Shown: positions 17,676-24,593 of the stretch, one piece after another | How positions within the stretch are numbered: position 1 is the stretch's first letter | How the letters are laid out: each line of letters begins with the position of its first letter | Assembly (NCBI RefSeq): GCF_047730165.1 | Contig: NZ_CP159834.1 | Span: 310,001-374,000, forward strand | Direction: 5' to 3' | From: Patiriisocius sp047730165 | Lineage (GTDB): Bacteria > Bacteroidota > Bacteroidia > Flavobacteriales > Flavobacteriaceae | DNA length: 64,000 nucleotides | Translations under genes and position numbers: made by a program | The notes under the pieces: model-generated | What the model was told of the DNA's origin: nothing | The model's database searches: none | Seen by the model: the letters and a program-made list of their open reading frames with translations, nothing else

Positions 17676-17703
17676 AGTTAAGAGTTGAGAGTTAGGAGTT
17701 CAT
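17676..17703. repeat. Heptamer tandem repeat (AGTTNNN x4)
   Basis: Four consecutive 7-base units AGTTAAG, AGTTGAG, AGTTAGG, AGTTCAT. It is the complementary-strand form of the array at 3971-3991 and lies between the divergent adk and purK genes. Confidence 0.6.
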
Positions 17704-17826
17704 AAATGTCCCATTCTAATTATTATGACACATATTTGAACTAGCCACTGATTTTAGTCTGGTTTGACCCATCTTTTCTGCATCATCTTCGACTTCAATT
17801 TCGTCTTAATTTTCGATTTCATCCAT

Positions 17827-17834
17827 TATATTTG
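17827..17834 (+). promoter_or_regulatory. -7 promoter element for purK, very close to the ATG
   Basis: TATATTTG is a perfect TAnnTTTG element ending only 4 bases before the purK ATG at 17839. Transcription would start at or within a few bases of the start codon, so the mRNA would be leaderless or nearly so. Confidence 0.5.
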
Positions 17835-17838
17835 CACT

Positions 17839-18996
17839 ATGGCAAATTACTTTTCTTCAAACTTTACTCTAGGAATTTTAGGCGGCGGTCAATTAGGCAA
17901 AATGATGCTCTATGAAACCCGTAAATTTGACATCACTACGCACGTGCTCGACCCGAGTGCAGAGGCACCTTCGCGAATTTCTTGCGACTATTTTGAGCAA
18001 GGCAATTTAATGGATTATGATACGGTATATAACTTCGGAAAAAAAGTGGATATCCTTACTTTTGAAATTGAAGGCGTCAACATTGAGGCCTTAGCAAAAC
18101 TAGAAAGCGAAGGAAAAAAAGTGTACCCCTCTTCTGGAACTTTAAAAAACATACAAGATAAAGGAGTTCAAAAAAACTTCTATAAACAACACAAAATACC
18201 GACAGCACCATTTTTAGTTTTCAAAGATAAATTTGATTTAACCGAAGCTATTGTTCGTAAAGAAGTGACACTACCATTTGTTTGGAAAAGCTGTACGGGT
18301 GGTTATGATGGCACTGGCGTTTCAGTAATAAGGAATGAGGGAGATATGATTCCGCTAACAGAAGGTTCGTGTATCGCAGAAAAGTTAATTCCTTTTAAGA
18401 ACGAGTTAGCTGTGATTGTAGTTCGCAACCCTTCGGGAGAAGCAAAAACCTATCCCGTTGTAGAAATGGAATTTCATCCAGAAGCAAACCAAGTAGAATA
18501 TGTAATCTGCCCAGCGAGAATAGATGAGAATGTAGCAATAAAAGCAAGAGAAATCGCCGTTAAAGTTTCCGAAGCATTTAAACACGTAGGATTACTTGCG
18601 GTAGAAATGTTCCAGACGGAAGATGACGAGATAATAGTAAATGAAGTAGCGCCAAGACCTCACAATAGCGGTCACTACAGCATTGAAGCGAGTTACACAA
18701 ACCAGTTTGAACAACAAATAAGAGCTATTCTCGATCTCCCATTAGGAAATACAGATAGCAAAGTAGGTGGTATTATGGTCAACCTCGTGGGTGCAGAAGG
18801 CCATACCGGCGAAGTGATGTATAAAAACATCGAGAAAATTATGGCAATGGATGGTGTGACGCCACATATTTATGGCAAAAAACAAACCCGCCCTTTCAGG
18901 AAAATGGGACACGTCACGATTGTAAATGAAGATATTGATAAAGCAAGGGAGATTGCACAGGAAGTGAAAAATAGTATTAAAGTAATAAGTAAATAA
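17839..18996 (+). CDS. purK: 5-(carboxyamino)imidazole ribonucleotide synthase
   Basis: 385 residues from the ATG at 17839. The N-terminal LGILGGGQLGKMMLYE is the PurK/ATP-grasp pre-domain. WKSCTGGYDGTGVSVI and ELAVIVVRN lie in the ATP-grasp domain, and NEVAPRPHNSGHYSIEA is the metal/ADP motif. The enzyme converts AIR, ATP and bicarbonate to N5-CAIR in purine synthesis. The frame remains open back to a start codon at 17764, but those 25 residues are hydrophobic and unlike PurK, and they cover the promoter. purE follows 2 bases after the stop, so the two are an operon. Confidence 0.95.
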   Translation: MANYFSSNFTLGILGGGQLGKMMLYETRKFDITTHVLDPSAEAPSRISCDYFEQGNLMDYDTVYNFGKKVDILTFEIEGVNIEALAKLESEGKKVYPSSGTLKNIQDKGVQKNFYKQHKIPTAPFLVFKDKFDLTEAIVRKEVTLPFVWKSCTGGYDGTGVSVIRNEGDMIPLTEGSCIAEKLIPFKNELAVIVVRNPSGEAKTYPVVEMEFHPEANQVEYVICPARIDENVAIKAREIAVKVSEAFKHVGLLAVEMFQTEDDEIIVNEVAPRPHNSGHYSIEASYTNQFEQQIRAILDLPLGNTDSKVGGIMVNLVGAEGHTGEVMYKNIEKIMAMDGVTPHIYGKKQTRPFRKMGHVTIVNEDIDKAREIAQEVKNSIKVISK

Positions 18997-18998
18997 AT

Positions 18999-19484
18999 AT
19001 GAGCAAAGTTGCAGTAATAATGGGAAGCACTAGCGATATGCCAGTGATGCAAGATGCAATAGACATCTTAAGAGGTTTTGACATTGAGATTGAAGTTGAC
19101 ATCGTCTCTGCCCATAGAACACCAGAAAAATTATTTGATTTTAGCAAAAATGCCCACACCCGTGGTATTAAAGTAATTATTGCAGGCGCAGGCGGCGCAG
19201 CACATTTACCAGGAATGGTGGCCTCATTGTCTCCCTTACCCGTAATTGGCGTACCTGTAAAATCAAGCAACAGCATTGATGGCTGGGACTCTGTACTATC
19301 TATATTACAAATGCCTGGTGGCGTTCCCGTAGCAACCGTAGCTTTAAACGGCGCTAAAAATGCTGGCATCCTCGCTGCACAAATAATAAGCACTGCTGAC
19401 AAATGTGTCCTTGACAAAGTAATCGCCTACAAGGAAGGATTGAAAATAAAAGTGGAAGAAGGAGCGAAAAAGTTAAAAATGTAA
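18999..19484 (+). CDS. purE: N5-CAIR mutase
   Basis: 161 residues, class I PurE length. It contains the family motifs MGSTSDMPVM, VSAHRTPEKL, AGAGGAAHLPGMVAS, GVPV and MPGGVPVATVA. It converts N5-CAIR to CAIR, the step after PurK. The stop of purK and the ATG of purE are separated by 2 bases, so translation is probably coupled. Confidence 0.95.
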   Translation: MSKVAVIMGSTSDMPVMQDAIDILRGFDIEIEVDIVSAHRTPEKLFDFSKNAHTRGIKVIIAGAGGAAHLPGMVASLSPLPVIGVPVKSSNSIDGWDSVLSILQMPGGVPVATVALNGAKNAGILAAQIISTADKCVLDKVIAYKEGLKIKVEEGAKKLKM

Positions 19485-19545
19485 AACAACTATTAAACTC
19501 GGACTCTTACTTTTTTCAATTTTATATTTAAAATTTTATATTTAA

Positions 19546-21564
19546 ATGAACCCATTACTTAAGAAATTTGACCTAGCGCCATTCTCAAAAATTAAAAATG
19601 AGCACTTCGCTCCTGCTATCAAGCAATTAATTGCAGACACGAAAGAAGAAGTAAACGCCATTGTTGAAAATACCGATGCTCCTACATTTATTAATACGGT
19701 AGAAGCACTTGAAAATACAGGACAACAACTAGACAGAGTCACTAGTATTTTCTTCAACCTGAATAGTGCAGAGACCAATGATGAGATTCAGAAAATTGCA
19801 CAGGAGGTTTCGCCTTTACTAACTGAACTTGGGAATGACCTGCTTTTAAACGAAGCCTTGTTTAAAAAAGTTAAGACTGTGTTTGATGCCAGTGCGTCCT
19901 ATGAGTTAACCGCAGAGCAAAAAATGCTGCTCGACAAACAATACAAAGGATTTAGCAGAAATGGCGCAAACCTTTCTGAAGACGATAAAAATAAACTGCG
20001 CAAAATAGACGCTGACCTTGCAAAATTAAAATTGACCTTCGGCGAAAATGTGCTGGCGGAAACAAATGCGTTCCAAATGCACCTTACTCAAGAAAGCGAT
20101 CTCGCGGGTTTGCCTGAAGGCGTTAAGGAAGCCGCTGCGCAAACCGCTGCCGAGAAGGAACTTAAAGGATGGGTTTTTACGCTAGATTACCCTAGCTATA
20201 TTCCCTTTATGAAATATGCTGAAAACAGGGAGTTGCGCAAAAACTTATCACTCGCATTTGGTGCGAGAGCATTTCAGAAAAACGAATACAATAATGAGCA
20301 GAACGTATTACAGATAGTAACTTTACGTCATCAACGCGCTGCTTTACTAGGCTACGAAAGTCACGCACATTTTGTGCTCGAAGAGCGTATGGCAGAAACG
20401 CCCAAAAAAGTATTGTCATTCTTAAAAGAACTTATGATTAAGGCCAAGCCCGCAGCTCAAAAAGAGTTTGATGAGCTTGAAGCCTTTGCAAAAGAGTTAG
20501 ACACTATTGACCAATTGCAAAAATGGGACGGTGCTTTTTATGCCGAAAAGTTAAAACAACAAAAATTTAGTTTAGATGATGAAAAGCTTAAGCCATACTT
20601 CAAACTTGAAAATGTTATTCAAGGTGTTTTTACAGTAGCCAATAAATTATTTGGACTTCAGTTTGAAATAGACCCTACGATTGACAAATATCACGAAGAC
20701 GTAAAGACCTATCGTGTCACAGATGCAGAAGGAGTTCTGGTTTCCATATTTTATGCAGACTTTCACCCGCGACCAGGAAAACGTGGTGGCGCTTGGATGA
20801 CCAGTTTTAAACCACAGCAGAAATTTCACGAAATTGATGATCGTCCGCATATTTCTAACGTGTGTAACTTTACCAAGCCAACAATAAGCAAGCCATCATT
20901 ATTAACCTTTAATGAAGTAACCACCCTGTTTCATGAGTTTGGACATGGATTACACGGGATGCTTGCAAACACCACTTACAATGGCTTATCTGGAACAAAC
21001 GTCTCTTGGGATTTTGTAGAGTTACCGAGCCAGATATTAGAGAACTGGTGTTATGAGAAAGAAACACTCGAACTTTTTGCTACGCATTATGAAACCGGTG
21101 AAGTGATCCCAATGGAATTGGTGAACAAAATTAAAGATTCAGCCACATTTCACGAGGGCATGCAAACCATGCGTCAGTTGAGTTTTGGCTTATTAGATAT
21201 GTCTTGGCACGGGAGTAACCTTTCTCATATTTCCAAAGTAAAGCAATTTGAGACAAACGCTTTTGGCGATAGCGCTTTGTATCCTGAAACTTCACAGACG
21301 TGCATGAGTACTGCTTTTTCGCATATTTTTCAAGGAGGATATAGCGCAGGATATTATAGTTATAAATGGGCAGAAGTATTAGACGCAGATGCCTTTGCTT
21401 ATTTCAAGCAAGAAGGAATTTTCAACAAAACAGTGGCGACTCGTTTTAAAGAAACCGTGCTCTCACAAGGAGGCACCGTTGAACCTATGGATTTATACAA
21501 AGCCTTTAGAGGTCAAGAACCAAATCCTGATGCGCTTTTGGAACGTGCTGGACTTTTGAAGTAA
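19546..21564 (+). CDS. M3 family metallopeptidase (dipeptidyl carboxypeptidase/oligopeptidase A type)
   Basis: 672 residues without a signal peptide, so cytoplasmic. The zinc motif H463-E-F-G-H467 sits in TLFHEFGHGLHGML, and the third ligand is expected in WDFVELPSQILENWCYE. The upstream FYADFHPRPGKRGGAWM and the downstream FSHIFQGGYSAGYYSYKWAEVLDADAF are typical of the Dcp/PrlC branch of M3. It degrades short peptides. Dcp and oligopeptidase A cannot be separated safely by eye. It follows purE by 61 bases and could share its transcript. Confidence 0.9.
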   Translation: MNPLLKKFDLAPFSKIKNEHFAPAIKQLIADTKEEVNAIVENTDAPTFINTVEALENTGQQLDRVTSIFFNLNSAETNDEIQKIAQEVSPLLTELGNDLLLNEALFKKVKTVFDASASYELTAEQKMLLDKQYKGFSRNGANLSEDDKNKLRKIDADLAKLKLTFGENVLAETNAFQMHLTQESDLAGLPEGVKEAAAQTAAEKELKGWVFTLDYPSYIPFMKYAENRELRKNLSLAFGARAFQKNEYNNEQNVLQIVTLRHQRAALLGYESHAHFVLEERMAETPKKVLSFLKELMIKAKPAAQKEFDELEAFAKELDTIDQLQKWDGAFYAEKLKQQKFSLDDEKLKPYFKLENVIQGVFTVANKLFGLQFEIDPTIDKYHEDVKTYRVTDAEGVLVSIFYADFHPRPGKRGGAWMTSFKPQQKFHEIDDRPHISNVCNFTKPTISKPSLLTFNEVTTLFHEFGHGLHGMLANTTYNGLSGTNVSWDFVELPSQILENWCYEKETLELFATHYETGEVIPMELVNKIKDSATFHEGMQTMRQLSFGLLDMSWHGSNLSHISKVKQFETNAFGDSALYPETSQTCMSTAFSHIFQGGYSAGYYSYKWAEVLDADAFAYFKQEGIFNKTVATRFKETVLSQGGTVEPMDLYKAFRGQEPNPDALLERAGLLK

Positions 21565-21611
21565 ATGGCGTTAGGTAAAAATAAAAAACACGTGTTAAAC
21601 CATGTTTCATT

Positions 21612-22034
21612 ATGAAGTACTTATTACTTGTTATTACGCTATCAGCTTTTTATTCTTGTAAAGACATCAAGACAGAAGCTCCAATGGAGATCGTTTCCGG
21701 GGAAAATACTTTTACTTCGTATGCGCGTGTGCATGGTTTAATTCAAGGATCGTGGTCCAATGAGTTAGACCCTGAGAGCGTGATCGTTTTTGAAGAGAAT
21801 ACCACCACTAATAAATATCAGGGTGTTATTGCACTGAAAGGCGTGCCGTACGCTCTTAGCACAAACTGTAAGAATGAGGCCAAGGCAACATCGACAGCTG
21901 CTTTTAGGTATATTAACACTTCGGGGAATTATTCAGAATGTTATTACATACTGACTCTTAATGAAAACACCCTTATAATGGAGTTTGAAAAAGGGAATAT
22001 TACCCTTACATATTTACGTTTAATAGAGGATTAA
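21612..22034 (+). CDS. Hypothetical lipoprotein
   Basis: 140 residues. A lipoprotein signal (LSAFYSC, Cys16) is followed by KDIKTEAP. The mature part is beta-rich (VHGLIQGSWSNELDPESVIVF, TLIMEFEKGNITLTYLRL) and resembles small lipocalin-like lipoproteins of Bacteroidota. I do not recognise a named family. Two cysteines (in LSTNCKNEA and YSECYYI) could form a disulfide. It lies 47 bases after the M3 peptidase gene. Confidence 0.6.
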   Translation: MKYLLLVITLSAFYSCKDIKTEAPMEIVSGENTFTSYARVHGLIQGSWSNELDPESVIVFEENTTTNKYQGVIALKGVPYALSTNCKNEAKATSTAAFRYINTSGNYSECYYILTLNENTLIMEFEKGNITLTYLRLIED

Positions 22035-22601
22035 GTTAAATATAACTAAGATTACTGTTGGTTTTCATCCCTCACAAACAATCTACCCACACTTAATAAG
22101 ACAACAACATATAATGTTCAATACGTGTAAGAAATAGTTGAAGAAAATTAATTCACAATATTAATTTGATAAATAAGTCATTAAGATAAACATACCCTAT
22201 ATTAAGTATCATATTATGTGGAATAGGGTAAATATATTCAAGGAATAAATTTTAGTTTTGGATTAATAGCAACTCTAATCCCTGCAGATTTAAAAAACGA
22301 GAGTAATCTTGCAATCGTAATTATTGGTGCTATTGCTCGATATTAGGCAGGAAAAACTACAATACAATTTGCATATTATCCTATGCACGATATCCCCAAA
22401 AAAAGCTTTTAACATGGAGAGGAAATGGAATGAATTTGTTGTTCCTTTTTTTTGAGATCATCTCTTCTTTATTATTCTTTGCGAATATTTTTTGAAATTC
22501 ATATTCAACCTAAGGCTATATCATTTGTCCTCTCAATCTATAAATATTAATGATGACATCTCTTATAACCTATACTATTCTTTCTTATTTTTGAAATTGA
22601 T
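22035..22601. other. 567-base gap with a possible membrane-gene fossil
   Basis: The gap is very AT-rich. On the plus strand about 22240-22350 reads INFSFGLIATLIPADLKNES followed by NLAIVIIGAIARY and a TAG. The same frame then gives GKTTIQFAYYPMHDIPKKSF and another stop. This could be a degraded hydrophobic protein, but no start or family is recognisable. No promoter is clear for the sigma factor gene that follows. Confidence 0.25.
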
Positions 22602-23153
22602 ATGACAAACCAACTCATCGATGCCACAAATTGGGTAGATCGCTACAGCGATTATCTATACAACTACACGATTGTGCGCGTGAATGATCATGAGGTTGCT
22701 CAAGATCTTATTTCTGAAACCTTTTTAGCAGGTCTTAAATCTGCTAAAAACTTTAAAGGAGAAGCCAGCGAACGCACCTGGCTTATTTCTATTTTGAAAA
22801 GAAAAATTATCGATCATTATCGCAAAACCAACAGTAACAAAGGGAAAGCCGAGGTGCGAATGCAGTATTCTGGCGAAGATTCTGATGGAGATTGGTTAGA
22901 AGAGCGAGTTAAAGATCCTTCGTACAAAACAGCAGAAGATACTATAGAAAACTCTGAACTAGGCGATGCTATTTATGATTGTATTGACCTTCTTCCTGAA
23001 AAACAAGCGGCAATTTTCAAGATGAAAACCATTGATAATTTTGACACAGAAGCCATCTGTAATGAATTTAGTATTACTCCGTCTAACCTCTGGGTGATTA
23101 TCCATAGAGCGCGAACATCGCTGGCTCATTGCCTTGAAAAAAACTGGTTCTAG
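22602..23153 (+). CDS. ECF-type RNA polymerase sigma factor
   Basis: 183 residues. Region 2 spans YSDYLYNYTIVRVNDHEVAQDLISETFLAGLKSAKNF, ending in ERTWLISILKRKIIDHYRK, the -10 recognition helix. Region 4 is near the C-terminus (LPEKQAAIFKMKTIDNFDTEAICNEFSITPSNLWVIIHRAR), with a helix-turn-helix. It should steer RNA polymerase to a small regulon. A 86-residue Cys-containing protein starts 1 base after its stop, the usual place for a cognate anti-sigma factor. The regulon is unknown. Confidence 0.9.
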   Translation: MTNQLIDATNWVDRYSDYLYNYTIVRVNDHEVAQDLISETFLAGLKSAKNFKGEASERTWLISILKRKIIDHYRKTNSNKGKAEVRMQYSGEDSDGDWLEERVKDPSYKTAEDTIENSELGDAIYDCIDLLPEKQAAIFKMKTIDNFDTEAICNEFSITPSNLWVIIHRARTSLAHCLEKNWF

Positions 23154-23154
23154 T

Positions 23155-23415
23155 ATGGAGAAGTTGCTAATGCTACTTATGATTGATTGTAACAAATCTG
23201 CACAATATTGCGATAAAGCACAATACAATGAAGCCTCGACTAAGGAGCGTTTTCGTCTTAATATCCACTTAATTATATGCAAGTTATGTAAAGGTAAATC
23301 TGTGGAAAACACTAAACTCACCCGCGCAATAAACGAAGCTAAGCTTACGACAATGCCTAAGGCTGACAAGGAAATTTTAAAAACTAAGTTGCAAAAAGAA
23401 ATAAGTAACCATTAG
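23155..23415 (+). CDS. Small cytoplasmic protein, possible anti-sigma factor
   Basis: 86 residues from the ATG at 23155, 1 base after the sigma stop. An in-frame ATG at 23134 inside the sigma gene is less likely. MIDCNKSAQYCDKAQYNEAS is followed by NIHLIICKLCKGKSVENTKL. The spaced Cys residues and the C-x-x-C resemble cytosolic zinc-type anti-sigma proteins. Similar short proteins next to flavobacterial sigma genes are, I believe, sometimes mislabelled glycine dehydrogenase because gcvP is nearby. Its last 39 bases overlap the convergent UbiA-like gene. Function is inferred from position. Confidence 0.6.
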   Translation: MEKLLMLLMIDCNKSAQYCDKAQYNEASTKERFRLNIHLIICKLCKGKSVENTKLTRAINEAKLTTMPKADKEILKTKLQKEISNH

Positions 23416-24201
23416 CCACCATATAGGAATACTCTCCACCCAGAAAGAAGCATAATATTGACCTTGTCTCTTACCAGCTCTTACAAGCATAACACCTGAA
23501 AGAACTATCATAATTACCGCTGCATAAATTTTCCAGAAGGCACCATTACTTAGATAAAACTCACACAATAAGGCAAGCCCAAGTAACACAACACCGACTG
23601 CTTTAGTTCTATTGACACCTAGTCTTTGTGGCATTGTACCTAGAGAAAATGAATCATATCGCATATCTCGTATCTCAAAAGGTAATATCCATACGACAAC
23701 GAGCACGAATCGCTGTAAAAAAAGCAACCAAATAGTTGCGTCTAGCGATTCTTCTTCCCAAACAATTGGTATGATGACGGTGATTCCTGCCCACACTGTT
23801 GCGACAATAAATACTTTTAGACCTCCTACGCTTCTTAAATTATATCCTGCCATAAAAGGAACGGCATATAAAAATATTAAAAGCCCAAACCCGGTAGCAT
23901 AAATTAAGATTTGTAATGGTGATTGCCACAATACCAGAACTAATAATGCGGCACAAAGAGCAGAAAAAACCTGTATGGCTTTTAAACTCTTAGCCAGACT
24001 TCTGTGATGTAGACCCGCTACTTTTGCATATTTGACGAAGTTATATCCAGTGATGGTTCCTAAAAAAACAAAGGCATAAATCATCCAAGATATCTCTAGC
24101 CCTGTGCTTAATTGCGTTAATCCCACAAGCGCAGTTACTACAAGAGCAACGTGAACACTACTATTAATATAAAAAGCAAATAAGACCTTGAGGAATTTCA
24201 T
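23377..24201 (-). CDS. Polytopic membrane protein, UbiA prenyltransferase-like
   Basis: 274 residues with about eight hydrophobic helices. FLGTITGYNFVKYAKVAG and PFEIRDMRYDSFSLGTMPQRLG take the place of the two Asp-rich motifs of UbiA prenyltransferases. The second (EIRDMRYD) is convincing; the first lacks the usual NDxxD. It may be a diverged family member with a changed or lost prenyl-diphosphate site. It lies between a sigma factor pair and gcvP, with no obvious partner. Its 3' end overlaps the sigma partner gene by 39 bases. Confidence 0.6.
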   Translation of the reverse strand: MKFLKVLFAFYINSSVHVALVVTALVGLTQLSTGLEISWMIYAFVFLGTITGYNFVKYAKVAGLHHRSLAKSLKAIQVFSALCAALLVLVLWQSPLQILIYATGFGLLIFLYAVPFMAGYNLRSVGGLKVFIVATVWAGITVIIPIVWEEESLDATIWLLFLQRFVLVVVWILPFEIRDMRYDSFSLGTMPQRLGVNRTKAVGVVLLGLALLCEFYLSNGAFWKIYAAVIMIVLSGVMLVRAGKRQGQYYASFWVESIPIWWLMVTYFFLQLSF

Positions 24202-24504
24202 TATGTAAATCTAAGGAAACAAATAATGAAAATATAAGTTAGGCAGGTAATAAAGCAAGGTTTTTAATCCTTATAACTCCTTAAGGATGTCTTTCAAATT
24301 TCCGAAGTAATATGGTAGATTATTGTTAGTAATTAATGTGCAGTCGTCCTGTGAAAGAATCGATACGTGATAAGATAGCGTGCGTGTAATCAGAATCTAG
24401 CGATCTAAAACGACACATATCCAATATAAATAAAACAAATATAAGTAGTTGAAAAGTTATTTAGCACTACCTACAAACTCCTTTAAAAATTACAGTTTAT
24501 GTTG
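24202..24504. other. Long upstream region of gcvP
   Basis: There are about 300 bases before the gcvP promoter with no supported gene. It holds a 7-bp palindrome (ATCCTTA/TAAGGAT) near 24267-24288 and one copy of ATTTCCGAAG at 24298-24307. A weak long-range pairing joins 24336-24347 and 24410-24418. No glycine-riboswitch core is recognisable. Confidence 0.35.
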
Positions 24505-24512
24505 TATTTTTG
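24505..24512 (+). promoter_or_regulatory. -7 promoter element for gcvP
   Basis: TATTTTTG matches TAnnTTTG exactly and would give a leader of about 75-80 bases before the ATG at 24594. No clear TTG is present at -33. Confidence 0.45.
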
Positions 24513-24593
24513 TCTAACTATTTTAGGGTAGTAAAACCTATCTTAATTTCACTGAAATACAATCTAATTAAAGTGGTAACCCACAGCTATCAT

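Noticed and set aside
18977..19417. 146-codon minus-strand frame
   Set aside because: Fully antisense to purE, whose motifs are unmistakable.
22959..23369. 136-codon minus-strand frame
   Set aside because: Antisense to the sigma factor and its partner gene; no start context or family.
24202..24593. Glycine riboswitch before gcvP
   Set aside because: No recognisable aptamer core; the predicted promoter leaves only about 80 bases of leader.
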